A DNA stretch of 64,000 nucleotides from Bradyrhizobium acaciae (lineage in GTDB: Bacteria > Pseudomonadota > Alphaproteobacteria > Rhizobiales > Xanthobacteraceae). A model generated the notes under the pieces. It was not told the origin of the DNA. It saw nothing but the letters and a program-made list of their open reading frames with translations, and searched no databases. The position numbers and the translations under genes were made by a program. This document shows, in pieces, positions 44,818 to 53,267 of this stretch (position 1 is its first letter; the number at the start of each line of letters is the position of its first letter). Where the stretch lies: positions 124,001-188,000 of the forward strand of contig NZ_JACMYK010000003.1 in the NCBI RefSeq assembly GCF_020889785.1, read 5' to 3'.

Positions 44818-45492
44818 ATGATCGCGCTTCTGGGCCGACCGGATCCGGCAACCACGCAAGCCATTCAGTTCGCGCGAGGAATTCTCGAGGGATCCGCGAC
44901 CGCGTTCTACGAGGTCGACGGCAATTTGACCCTCAATCGGTTCGTGCTCAGCAGCAACGTCCCGCCGAGCTTCCACGACCAGTATCTCGCCGGCATGAAC
45001 CGGCTCGATCCGCTGCATCCGCGCTCGGCGAGCAACCGGCCGATTGCCCGGCTGAGCGTCGCGCTGAGTCAATGCGCGACCCAGGAGGCGGCGACCTATC
45101 GTGCCTTCGCCGGTCAATGCGGCGTTGCCGACATGATCGAGTTCTTCTTCCGCCGCAACGACCGGATCGTGGCCGGCATGAGCGTGCTGTGGGCGCCGGG
45201 CTGCACCATCCCCGACGGCAGTATGAACATTGCCGAGAAGATCCACGACTATCTCGAATTCAACCTGACCAGCCGCCTGTCCCCGAGCGCCGACGAACCG
45301 CCGCGCTACGGCCTGACCTCGCGCGAGATGGAGGTCGTCGAGCTGTTATGCTGCGGCCGGACCAACCGCGAGATCGGCGAGTGCCTGAGCATCGGTCTCG
45401 CGACGGTGAAGACGCATTTGATCCACATCTTCGAGAAGCTCGGCGTCGAGACCCGCTCCGCCGTCGTAGCGCTGATGTCGCGGCCGCATTAG
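44818..45492 (+). CDS. LuxR-family transcriptional regulator
   Basis: 224 aa. The C-terminal 60 residues (LTSREMEVVELLCCGRTNREIGECLSIGLATVKTHLIHIFEKLGVETRSAVVALM) are a LuxR/FixJ-type helix-turn-helix. The N-terminal 150 residues are not a receiver and do not show a clear autoinducer-binding pattern; they may bind a small molecule. GGGAGGT at 44806-44812 supports ATG 44818. The gene adjoins three copies of a conserved palindrome (44657, 45702, 47584), so it is the best local candidate for the protein binding them. The divergent serine hydrolase and the downstream ggt-like gene would be its first targets. Confidence 0.88.
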   Translation: MIALLGRPDPATTQAIQFARGILEGSATAFYEVDGNLTLNRFVLSSNVPPSFHDQYLAGMNRLDPLHPRSASNRPIARLSVALSQCATQEAATYRAFAGQCGVADMIEFFFRRNDRIVAGMSVLWAPGCTIPDGSMNIAEKIHDYLEFNLTSRLSPSADEPPRYGLTSREMEVVELLCCGRTNREIGECLSIGLATVKTHLIHIFEKLGVETRSAVVALMSRPH

Positions 45493-45515
45493 GGCGCGGG
45501 TTCACGGCTCTTTCC

Positions 45516-45643
45516 AACGTCGTCCCGGCGAAGGCCGGGACCAATAACCACAGGGCTGTGTTGTTGAAGAACGCTGTGGCTACGGCGCCGCGCAACTATT
45601 CGCATTCGTTGTAATGGGTCCCGGCCTTCGCCGGGACGACGTT
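45516..45643. repeat. REP-like inverted repeat pair
   Basis: A perfect 27-base inverted repeat: left arm 45516-45542 (begins AACGTCGTCCCGGC), right arm 45617-45643 (ends GCCGGGACGACGTT), with 74 bases between. Each arm contains its own CCCGGC...GCCGGG palindrome. It lies between the luxR-type and ggt-like genes. The sequence type is familiar as a dispersed intergenic element in Bradyrhizobium-related genomes. It may also act as a bidirectional transcription barrier. Confidence 0.8.
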
Positions 45644-45701
45644 TGAGTGTGTGGCACGCCCGGTGAATCATACATCCGCATTCTCGCAGCGCATCCACCC
45701 G

Positions 45702-45719
45702 ATCCACCGTTAGGTGGAT
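45702..45719. promoter_or_regulatory. Candidate operator, palindrome family site 3
   Basis: ATCCACC-GTTA-GGTGGAT, a perfect 7-4-7 palindrome 100 bases before the ggt-like start. An extra half-site ATCCACC occurs at 45693-45699, nine bases upstream in the same orientation. It shares the core of the sites at 3384, 44657, 47584 and 60940. Confidence 0.68.
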
Positions 45720-45819
45720 TGCCGCTCACCGCACGGCCAACCGAGAATCCCCCAAGGACCGATGTCGTATTCGACAATGTTGGCGAGCGGCCGCCGCGCG
45801 CAATATCAGAGGATTCGAC

Positions 45820-47397
45820 ATGCGTGATTTCATGGCCATCGGCCGCTCGGTGGCGGTTGCCGAGCGTGGCATGGCCGCAACCTCGCACCCGCAGGCGACG
45901 CTGGCCGCAGTCGAGATGCTGAAGGCCGGTGGCAATGCCGTCGACGCCGCGGTGGCGGCGATCGCGGTGCAGGGCGTGGTCGAGCCGCAGATGACCGGGA
46001 TCGGCGGCGACTGCTTTGCGCTGTATTCGCCCAAAGCCGGCGAGCCGATCGCGCTGAATGGCTCCGGCCGCACGCCGGCCGGTACCGATGTCGAGAAATA
46101 TTCCGCAAGCGGGGCGCGCGACATTCCGCCGACTGCTCCGGAGGCGGTGACTGTGCCCGGAGCGATCGACGCGTGGTGCCGGCTGGTCGCCGATCACGGC
46201 AGCAGGTCGCTGGAGGAGATCTTCCGACCGGCGATCGCGGCAGCCGAGCAGGGCTTTTGCGTAACGCCGCGCGTCGCCGAGGACTGGCGCCGCTTCCGGG
46301 CCCGGATCGAGATCGATCCCAATGCGGCGGCGCAGTTCCTTCCAGGCGGCAAAGCGCCCGACGTCGGCGACATCCGGACCCAACCTGCGCTTGGCCGCAC
46401 CCTTCGCCGGATCGCGCAGCACGGGTGCGAGGCGTTTTATGCGGGCGAGGCCGCCGATGAGATGGTGGACGTCCTGCGCGCCCTGGGCGGAGCCCACAGC
46501 ACCGACGATTTCGCGGCGCAGAGCTCGGATTACGTGCGGCCGATCTCGGCGCGTTACCATGATCACGACGTGGTCGAGTGTCCGCCGAACGGGCAGGGTC
46601 TGGCCGCGCTGATGATCCTGCGGACGCTGGCAGGCTTCGATGTCGCAGCACTCGCGCAGGCCGATCGGATCCATCTGCTGGCCGAAGCGACCAAAGCCGC
46701 TTACCGCGCGCGCGACGCCTTCTTCTGCGATCCAACGACCAGCAAGGTCGATCCGGCTGCATTCCTGGCCGAAGACTATATCGGCAGGATCCGCAGCAAG
46801 GTCGACATGGGCCGCGCCTCCGCACCCGCGGCCTGGGACGATATCGAGCATCGCGATACCGTCTATGTCACGGTGGTCGACCGTGACCTCAACGCCGTCT
46901 CGCTGATCAACTCGTTGTTCTATCCGTTCGGCAGCGGCATCTACGCGCCGAAGTCGGGTATCCTGCTGCACAACCGCGGCTGGAGCTTCCGCGCCAGGCC
47001 GGGACATCCGAATTCGCTCGGGCCGCGCAAGCGCCCGATGCACACGATCATTCCGGGCCTGCTGCGCAAGGATGGCAGGACCGTGATGTCGTTCGGCGTG
47101 ATGGGCGGGCACTACCAGGCCGCCGGCCATGCCAATCTGATCTCGAACATCTTCGATTTGAAGATGGACATCCAGGCGGCCGCCGAGGCGCCGCGCTCCT
47201 TTGCCTTCGATGGCGCTCTATCGCTGGAGACGACGATATCGCCTGATATCCGCGACGAGCTGCGTGCCCGTGGTCACGAGGCCCGCTTCTCCGAGGAGCC
47301 GATCGGCGGCTGCCAGGCGATCCGCATCGACCACGCGCGCGGTGTCCTGTTCGGCGCCTCCGACCACCGCAAGGACGGGTTGGCGCTGGGTTTCTGA
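45820..47397 (+). CDS. Gamma-glutamyltransferase-like Ntn hydrolase
   Basis: 525 aa, gamma-glutamyltranspeptidase family. The conserved N-terminal part ([28 protein letters not shown] and [13 protein letters not shown]) precedes a processing site near DTVYVTVVD (residues about 346-354), where the Thr would become the nucleophile of the small subunit. [11 protein letters not shown], near residue 365, follows. The second substrate-binding Gly-Gly segment reads [20 protein letters not shown]. There is no signal peptide, so unlike classical GGT it is probably cytoplasmic and could act on gamma-glutamyl amines or another cyclic or linear amide. In-frame ATG 45832 is an alternative start. A conserved palindrome lies 100 bases upstream. 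Confidence 0.88.
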   Translation: MRDFMAIGRSVAVAERGMAATSHPQATLAAVEMLKAGGNAVDAAVAAIAVQGVVEPQMTGIGGDCFALYSPKAGEPIALNGSGRTPAGTDVEKYSASGARDIPPTAPEAVTVPGAIDAWCRLVADHGSRSLEEIFRPAIAAAEQGFCVTPRVAEDWRRFRARIEIDPNAAAQFLPGGKAPDVGDIRTQPALGRTLRRIAQHGCEAFYAGEAADEMVDVLRALGGAHSTDDFAAQSSDYVRPISARYHDHDVVECPPNGQGLAALMILRTLAGFDVAALAQADRIHLLAEATKAAYRARDAFFCDPTTSKVDPAAFLAEDYIGRIRSKVDMGRASAPAAWDDIEHRDTVYVTVVDRDLNAVSLINSLFYPFGSGIYAPKSGILLHNRGWSFRARPGHPNSLGPRKRPMHTIIPGLLRKDGRTVMSFGVMGGHYQAAGHANLISNIFDLKMDIQAAAEAPRSFAFDGALSLETTISPDIRDELRARGHEARFSEEPIGGCQAIRIDHARGVLFGASDHRKDGLALGF

Positions 47398-47445
47398 AGT
47401 GCCTCGCAAGGCTTCGGATTAATAGAATTAGATCGCTGATTTGCC

Positions 47446-47468
47446 CGACATGTCAAGTCGCCATGTCG
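47446..47468. repeat. Inverted repeat CGACATG-N9-CATGTCG
   Basis: CGACATG at 47446-47452 and CATGTCG at 47462-47468, perfect 7-bp arms, in the 320-base gap between the ggt-like and amidohydrolase genes. It is 116 bases before the palindrome at 47584. It could be a second operator or a weak terminator for the ggt-like gene. The remaining gap holds no gene that I can support. Confidence 0.4.
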
Positions 47469-47583
47469 AATGCCGGCACGCCGCCGGCTCCTTTGCATGG
47501 GGTTGTTTTCGATATTTTGCAGTGCGCCCCTGCGGAGGCAGGCAATGCGCAAAGGCCCTGCGCTCGCGGGGAGGCGGCGGAGC

Positions 47584-47601
47584 ATCCACCGGACGGTGGA
47601 T
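47584..47601. promoter_or_regulatory. Candidate operator, palindrome family site 4
   Basis: ATCCACC-GGAC-GGTGGAT, with the same perfect arms as the site at 45702 and a different central tetrad. It lies 116 bases before the amidohydrolase start. Equal arms with unrelated centres and flanks argue for a bound regulator and against a recent duplication. Confidence 0.68.
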
Positions 47602-47717
47602 TGTTCCAAATGCCGACATGCCGAACGTTTGGCGTCACGCTGGTGTCGTGCGCGGTTCGGCCGCTGTGCACCGCACAGTGATCGCTCCAGGCTTTCCCAA
47701 TCGAGAAGTTGATCCGT

Positions 47718-49385
47718 ATGAACAGGACATTCGCCGACACGGTCTTCCGGAACGGTCGGATCTACACGTCGAACCGGGCGCAGCCCTGGGCGGCGTGCGC
47801 GGCGATCAAAGCCGGCCGGTTCATCGCCGTCGGCGAGGAGCACGACGTCGCGTCGCTTATCGGTGAGGGGACTGCGACCGTCGATCTCGGTGGACGAATG
47901 GCGATGCCGGGGATCGTCGACATCCACAATCACATCATGATGGGCGGGCAGGCCGATCTCTACGAGCTGCGCTTCTCCAACGCCGACAGCGTGCCGAGGA
48001 TCGCCGAGACCCTGCACAAGGCCGCCTCAGCGGCTAAGCCCGGCGCCTGGATCGTCGGTGGGCAGTTCGGCAACAATCTGCTGAACGAGATGAACACGGC
48101 CGAGTCCTGTGCGCTGCTGGACGCGGCGTGCCTTGGACATCCCGTCGTGCTGCGCGACGACACCTATCATAATCGCTGGGCGAGCTCGGCGGCGCTGCGG
48201 CTGGCCGGCGTGCAGGCCGACACTCCGGACCCGACCGACGGCGAGATCGGCCGCGACCTCAAGACCGGAACGCTGACCGGGATCATGATCGAGGCCGCCT
48301 CGGGCCTGGTCGAGCGCGCGCTCGCGGCCTCCGGTCACTACACAGCCGAGATGGACCGCGCGGCTGTGGCCCGCTCGATCTCGGTGCTGAATGCCTATGG
48401 CGTCACCGCCTTCATCGATGCCGCCAGCATGCAGCCGATCATGGCGGCGCTGAAGGGGCTCGACGACCGCGGCGAGCTCACCGCCTGGGCGGTCTGCGCG
48501 ATGCCGGTGGTCGAGCCGGGCTTCATGTTCGGCAAGGCCGGCGAGGAGCTGTTTGCGCTGCGCGAGGACTACCGCGGCGCCCATGTGAAGCCCGACTATG
48601 TGAAGGTGTTCCTCGACGGCGTGCCGGGCGCCAAGACCGCGGCCTTCCACGAGCCATATGTCGCCGATCCCGTGCGCGGCTGCTGCTTCCGCGGCGCGAC
48701 CATGCTGACGGTGCCGGACCTGATCCGCTGGCTCGGGCGCTGCGAGAAGCTCGGCCTGGCCGCCAAGATCCATTGCGCCGGCGATGCCGCGGTGACCCAG
48801 GCACTCGACGCCATCGATGTGGTGCGCAGCTTCAACGGGCCGACCCATCTGATCCATCACATCGCGCATGCGAGCTACATCGCGCCCGATGACATCAAGC
48901 GCTTCGCCGAGCTCGGCGTCGCCGCCGATCTGTCGCCGATCATCTGGTATCCGACCATCTTCCTCGAGGCGCACAAGGCCGCGATGGGCGAGGAGCGCGC
49001 GCAGCGCTTCTGGCCGAACAAGGATTTGAAGGAGGCCGGCGCGCTGATGGCCGGCGGCTCCGACTGGCCGGTGATCCCGATCCCCGATCCCTGGCAGGGC
49101 ATCGAGGGCATGGTGACAAGGCAAAATCCCACCGGGGATTTTCCCGGCAAATCGCTGTGGGCGGAGCAGGCGCTCGATCTCGCCACGGTGATCGACATCT
49201 ACACCATCGACGCCGCCCGTGCGGCCGGGCTCGGCCAATCGATCGGCTCGATCGAGGTCGGCAAATCGGCCGATCTGATCGTGCTCGACCAGATGATCTT
49301 CGACATCCCGCAGGATCAGCTTGCCGATACGCGGGTCGAGATGACCTTCTTCGAGGGCCGCAAGGTCTACGAGCGGGGCGCGTGA
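47718..49385 (+). CDS. YtcJ-like metal-dependent amidohydrolase
   Basis: 555 aa, amidohydrolase family 3 (TIM barrel). The metal site begins MPGIVDIHNHIMMGG (residues about 63-77) with HxH-type ligands. KIHCAGDAAVTQALDAID supplies a further His, and AGGSDWPVIPIPDPWQGIEGMV a metal-binding Asp. SIEVGKSADLIVLD is the typical C-terminal composite-domain signature. GAGAAG at 47703-47708 favours ATG 47718 over TTG 47709. The stop overlaps the CobW-type GTPase start (TGATG), so a dedicated metal-delivery protein for this enzyme is plausible. Substrate is unknown; family members act on N-acyl or cyclic amides. Confidence 0.88.
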   Translation: MNRTFADTVFRNGRIYTSNRAQPWAACAAIKAGRFIAVGEEHDVASLIGEGTATVDLGGRMAMPGIVDIHNHIMMGGQADLYELRFSNADSVPRIAETLHKAASAAKPGAWIVGGQFGNNLLNEMNTAESCALLDAACLGHPVVLRDDTYHNRWASSAALRLAGVQADTPDPTDGEIGRDLKTGTLTGIMIEAASGLVERALAASGHYTAEMDRAAVARSISVLNAYGVTAFIDAASMQPIMAALKGLDDRGELTAWAVCAMPVVEPGFMFGKAGEELFALREDYRGAHVKPDYVKVFLDGVPGAKTAAFHEPYVADPVRGCCFRGATMLTVPDLIRWLGRCEKLGLAAKIHCAGDAAVTQALDAIDVVRSFNGPTHLIHHIAHASYIAPDDIKRFAELGVAADLSPIIWYPTIFLEAHKAAMGEERAQRFWPNKDLKEAGALMAGGSDWPVIPIPDPWQGIEGMVTRQNPTGDFPGKSLWAEQALDLATVIDIYTIDAARAAGLGQSIGSIEVGKSADLIVLDQMIFDIPQDQLADTRVEMTFFEGRKVYERGA

Positions 49386-50473
49386 TGGCAGCGGTGGACC
49401 AGATCCCGGTCACGGTGCTCACCGGCTTTCTCGGCAGCGGCAAGACCACCGTGTTGAACCATTTGCTGCGCCAGCCGGAGCTCAACGGCGTCGTCGCCAT
49501 CATCAACGAGTTCGGCGAGGTGGCGCTCGATCATCTTCTGGTCGAGAGCAGCAAGGATCGCCTCGCGCTGCTCGACAATGGCTGCATCTGCTGCTCGGTG
49601 CGCGAAGACCTGATCGAGACGCTGGCTGACCTTGCGTCACGCCGTGCGGCAGGGACGATCCCGCCGTTCCACCGCGTCCTGGTCGAGACCACCGGGCTCG
49701 CCGATCCCGTGCCCGTGCTGCACACGCTGATGACGGCGCCCGATGTCGTCGGTCGGTACCGGATCGACGGTGTGGTCGCGACCGTCGATGCCGTCAACGG
49801 CGCGCGTACGCTCGAGACGCATGATGAGGCCGTCAGGCAGGTCGCGGTCGCTGATCGGCTGCTCGTAACCAAGACCGATCTTGCCGCCGATGACGAACTG
49901 TCACGGCTCGATGCCCAGCTTGCGGCGATCAATCCGGTCGCGGCTCGCCATCACGTCCGGGATGGGATCGTCGATCCGGCCAGAGTCCTTGATGCCGGGC
50001 TGTTTGATCCGTCGGCGCGGTCAGCCGATGTCGTGCGCTGGTTCGATTTGGCAGCGCAGGCCGCGAACGCGCCGCATCATCACGGCGACCAGGATTGCGA
50101 TGGTGGAGATTGCGGTCACCAGAGTCACCACGCGCACGATGCCGGTGTCTCATCCTATAGCCTTGTTATCGACGAGCCGATCCAGCGCGAGGCGTTCGCA
50201 CGCTGGCTCGACTATGTCGCCGCGCTCAAAGGCGAGGATCTGCTGCGCTTCAAGGCCATCGTGCATGTCGCCGAGCAGCCGGATGCGCCCATGGTGGTGC
50301 ATGGCGTGCAGCACGTGTTCCAACCGCCGATCACGCTTGCCGGCTGGCCGTCGGCGGACCGGCGCTCGCGTCTGGTCTTCATCGTGCGCGGCATCCCGCG
50401 CCAGATCATCGAGAGCACCTTGTGCAAATTCGCCGCGGTGAGCCGTGCGGCGATCCAGCGATCCGCGGCCTAG
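49385..50473 (+). CDS. CobW/COG0523-type GTPase, putative metal chaperone
   Basis: 362 aa. Walker A is GFLGSGKTT (residues 14-22). The metal-binding CxCC motif is CICC in DNGCICCSVRED (about residue 62). A Walker B-like ETTGLADP and base-recognition TKTD are present. A His/Asp/Cys-rich loop (HHHGDQDCDGGDCGHQSHHAHD, residues about 228-250 with interruptions) and the CobW C-terminal domain follow. ATG 49385 shares bases with the preceding stop. COG0523 proteins hand Zn, Co or Fe to client enzymes. The tight coupling points to the YtcJ-like amidohydrolase as client, which is inference. Confidence 0.9.
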   Translation: MAAVDQIPVTVLTGFLGSGKTTVLNHLLRQPELNGVVAIINEFGEVALDHLLVESSKDRLALLDNGCICCSVREDLIETLADLASRRAAGTIPPFHRVLVETTGLADPVPVLHTLMTAPDVVGRYRIDGVVATVDAVNGARTLETHDEAVRQVAVADRLLVTKTDLAADDELSRLDAQLAAINPVAARHHVRDGIVDPARVLDAGLFDPSARSADVVRWFDLAAQAANAPHHHGDQDCDGGDCGHQSHHAHDAGVSSYSLVIDEPIQREAFARWLDYVAALKGEDLLRFKAIVHVAEQPDAPMVVHGVQHVFQPPITLAGWPSADRRSRLVFIVRGIPRQIIESTLCKFAAVSRAAIQRSAA

Positions 50474-50516
50474 GCGTGAATTTAGAATGTAGATCAATTG
50501 TTGAGGGGAGTGGGAC

Positions 50517-51833
50517 ATGACTGAGAATTCAAAGACGAACCTTTCGCCCGGCCGGCTCGACCGGCGCACGCTGCTGAAGGCGGCCGGTGCCACCGGCCTC
50601 GCTTCGGCGATGAATGTGCCGCTGGTCAACGTCGCACGGGCCGCGGGCAACACCATCAAGATCGGCTGGGTCGGTTGTCTCTCCGGCGTCCGCGCGCCGT
50701 TTGCCGAGCCCGACACCTGGATCCATGAACGCATCAAGGCCCGGCTCAAGGATGGCCTGAAGATCGGCGGCAAGACCTGGCAGGTCGAGTTCGTCTTCAA
50801 GGACAATCAGTCCGATCCGAACCGCTCGTCGGTGGTGGCGAGCGAACTGGTGCTGCGCGAGAAATGCGACCTGATCCTGATCGAGGACGGTGACGCGCAG
50901 GCCCCGGTGCAGGAGCTCGCCGATGCCCGCGGCATCCCGTCGATTTCGACCATGGTGCCGTGGCAAGGCTGGATGTTCCCGCGCAAGTCGACGCCCGACA
51001 AGGGGTTCCCCTACAGCTATCACTTCTTCTGGGGCGCCGACGACGTCGTGAAGAATTTCATGGGCATGTGGCAGTCGGTCGAGACCAACAAGAAGGTCGG
51101 CACGCTCTATATCGACAATCCCGCCGGCCAGGCGTTCTCCGATCCGAAGGTCGGTCTGCCCGGCGGCATTGCGGGGGCCGGCTATCAGGAATTCTCAGCC
51201 GGAAAATTCCAGATCGCGACCGACGACTTCACCAACCAGGTGTCGTCGTTCAAGAGCAACGGCGTCGATATCGTCTCCGGCTTCACCTACGGCAATCACT
51301 GGGTGACGCTGTGGAACCAGGCGGCGCAGGCCGGCTTCAAGCCGCAGATCTGCACCGTTGCGGCGGCCTTCCTGTTCCCGAGCGCGGTGAACGCGCTCGG
51401 CGATCGCGGCGACGGCATGTCGACCGAGGTGTGGTGGACGCCAGCCTATCCGTTCAAGTCGTCGCTGACCGGACAGAGCGCCGCCGAACTCGCGGCAGAG
51501 TGGGAGAAGACCACAGGCAAGCAGTGGACCCAGCCGATCGGCTACGCGCATGCCCTGTGGGAGGTCGCGCTCGCCGCATTGCAGAACAGCGACCCGAAGG
51601 ACAAGAACTCCCTGCGCGATGCAATTGCCGGTCTCGACATGGAGACCGTGGTCGGACCGGTCAAGTTCAAGGGAACGCCGATCAAGAACGTCGCGGTGAC
51701 TTCGCTGTCGGGCGGGCAATGGCGCAAGACCAAGGGCGGCAAGTCGAAGTATGAGCTGCTGATCGTGCACAACGGAACGGCGCCGTTCATCCCGAAGCAG
51801 GCCGATCTCCAGCTGCTCTCCAAGCTGGCCTGA
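50517..51833 (+). CDS. ABC transporter substrate-binding protein (Tat exported)
   Basis: 438 aa. The twin-arginine motif DRRTLLKAAG (residues 17-26) is followed by a hydrophobic stretch and ARA before the mature start NTIKIGWVGCLSGVRAPF. It has the type 1 binding-protein fold of the branched-chain-amino-acid family, but is more distant from UrtA/AmiC than the proteins encoded at 5590 and 36405. Ribosome site GAGGGGAG precedes ATG 50517. The next gene starts after one base, so there is no intercistronic hairpin here. The substrate is unknown; the amine oxidase and aminotransferases downstream suggest an amine or polyamine derivative. Confidence 0.88.
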   Translation: MTENSKTNLSPGRLDRRTLLKAAGATGLASAMNVPLVNVARAAGNTIKIGWVGCLSGVRAPFAEPDTWIHERIKARLKDGLKIGGKTWQVEFVFKDNQSDPNRSSVVASELVLREKCDLILIEDGDAQAPVQELADARGIPSISTMVPWQGWMFPRKSTPDKGFPYSYHFFWGADDVVKNFMGMWQSVETNKKVGTLYIDNPAGQAFSDPKVGLPGGIAGAGYQEFSAGKFQIATDDFTNQVSSFKSNGVDIVSGFTYGNHWVTLWNQAAQAGFKPQICTVAAAFLFPSAVNALGDRGDGMSTEVWWTPAYPFKSSLTGQSAAELAAEWEKTTGKQWTQPIGYAHALWEVALAALQNSDPKDKNSLRDAIAGLDMETVVGPVKFKGTPIKNVAVTSLSGGQWRKTKGGKSKYELLIVHNGTAPFIPKQADLQLLSKLA

Positions 51834-51834
51834 G

Positions 51835-52566
51835 ATGGCACCGCTTCTGCGCGTCGGCGGGCTCTTCAAGCGCTTCGGCGAGATCGTGGTCGCCGACAAT
51901 GTCAGCTTCGAGCTGGCGCGCGGCGAGTGCCTCGGCGTGATCGGCCCGAACGGCGCCGGCAAGAGCTCGCTGTTGAACCTGATCGTCGGCCTGCTCAGGG
52001 CCGACGGCGGCTCGATCATGCTGGACGACACGGAGATATCAGGTCTGCCGCCGCATCGCCGGGCGCGGCTGGGGCTCGGGCGGGCATTCCAGATCCCGCA
52101 GCCGTTTCCGCATCTCTCGGTCTATGAGAACGCGCTGGTCGCGGCGTCCTACGGCGCAGGCCTCTATGGCGAAGCGGCGTCGAGCTGGACCATGGAGGTG
52201 CTGCAGCGGACCGGGCTCGACGGCAAGGCGGACAAGCTCGCGGGCGCCTTGCCGCTGATCGACCGCAAGCGGCTGGAATTCGCCAAGGCGCTGGCCTCGA
52301 AGCCCAAGCTGATCCTGCTCGACGAGATCGCGGCCGGTCTGACCGAGCCCGAGGTCGAGCGCCTCGTTGCCATCATCAAGTCGGTGAAAACAGACCACGC
52401 CATGATCTGGATCGAGCACATTCCGCACGCGCTGCGTGCCGTGTCGGATCGGATCCTGGTGCTCGATTTCGGCCGCAAGGTGCTGGAAGGACCGCCGGCT
52501 GACGTCATGGACAGCGCGGTGGTGCGTGAAATCTATATGGGATTGAAGGCCGATGGCGTTGCTTGA
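51835..52566 (+). CDS. ABC transporter ATP-binding protein, LivG family
   Basis: 243 aa. Walker A GPNGAGKSS near residue 38. The signature region is degenerate (GALPLIDRKRLEFAKALA, with LPLIDRK where LSGGQ is expected), a known variation in some LivG proteins. Walker B is LILLDEIAAGLTEPE, with EIAAG where many have EPTAG, and the H-loop is WIEHIPHALRA. The order binding protein, LivG, LivF, LivH, LivM differs from the other two importers of the window, so this operon was assembled or arranged separately. Confidence 0.88.
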   Translation: MAPLLRVGGLFKRFGEIVVADNVSFELARGECLGVIGPNGAGKSSLLNLIVGLLRADGGSIMLDDTEISGLPPHRRARLGLGRAFQIPQPFPHLSVYENALVAASYGAGLYGEAASSWTMEVLQRTGLDGKADKLAGALPLIDRKRLEFAKALASKPKLILLDEIAAGLTEPEVERLVAIIKSVKTDHAMIWIEHIPHALRAVSDRILVLDFGRKVLEGPPADVMDSAVVREIYMGLKADGVA

Positions 52567-53251
52567 TGTGAATGGCCTGCAGATCTTCTACGGCGATCTC
52601 CAGGCCGTGTTCGACATGAACTTCACCGTCGCGGACGGCGAGGCGGTGGCGCTGGTCGGTGCCAACGGTGCCGGCAAGTCGACGTTCCTGAAGGCGCTGG
52701 TCGGGCTCAACGAGGAGCGGCGTGGCGCGGTGCATTTCGACGGCGTGGACATCTCGCAGATGCCGGCGGAGGACGTCTCGCGGCTCGGGCTCATCATGGT
52801 GCCCGAGGGGCGGTTGCTGTTCGACTCACTGTCCATCGAGGAGAACCTGCTGATGGGCAGTGTCAACCGGCGCAAGGGCAGCTGGACCTTGCGGCGGGTG
52901 TTCGACCTGTTCCCGATCCTGGAAGAGCGGCGACGGATGTTTCCCGGACAGCTCTCCGGCGGCCAGCAGCAGATGGCGGCGATCGGCCGCGCGCTGATGT
53001 CGAACCCGCGGTTGCTGCTGTGCGACGAGATCTCGCTCGGGCTGGCGCCGGTCGTGGTCGAGCAGATCTATCGCTCCTTTGCCGACATCCGCCGCGAGGG
53101 CACCGCCGTCGTGCTGGTCGAGCAGGACGTCAAGCGCGCGCTCGCGACGTCGGAGCGGATTTATTGCCTGTTGAAGGGGCGGGTGTCGCTGACCGGCCCG
53201 GCGCAAGGCTTGCAGCCGGAACAGCTGACACACGCTTATTTCGGAAACTAG
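52553..53251 (+). CDS. ABC transporter ATP-binding protein, LivF family
   Basis: 232 aa. Walker A GANGAGKST near residue 36, signature LSGGQQQMAAIGRALM, Walker B LLLCDEISLGLAPVVV and switch VVLVEQDVKRAL. The start overlaps the preceding ATPase gene by 14 bases. It is the second ATPase of the third importer and is followed after 16 bases by the permease genes. Confidence 0.91.
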   Translation: MALLDVNGLQIFYGDLQAVFDMNFTVADGEAVALVGANGAGKSTFLKALVGLNEERRGAVHFDGVDISQMPAEDVSRLGLIMVPEGRLLFDSLSIEENLLMGSVNRRKGSWTLRRVFDLFPILEERRRMFPGQLSGGQQQMAAIGRALMSNPRLLLCDEISLGLAPVVVEQIYRSFADIRREGTAVVLVEQDVKRALATSERIYCLLKGRVSLTGPAQGLQPEQLTHAYFGN

Positions 53252-53267
53252 CCAGGATTGGCATGAC

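Noticed and set aside
51835..52566. Degenerate signature motif in the LivG-type ATPase as evidence of a dead transporter
   Set aside because: Walker A, Walker B and switch residues are intact and such variation occurs in functional LivG relatives.
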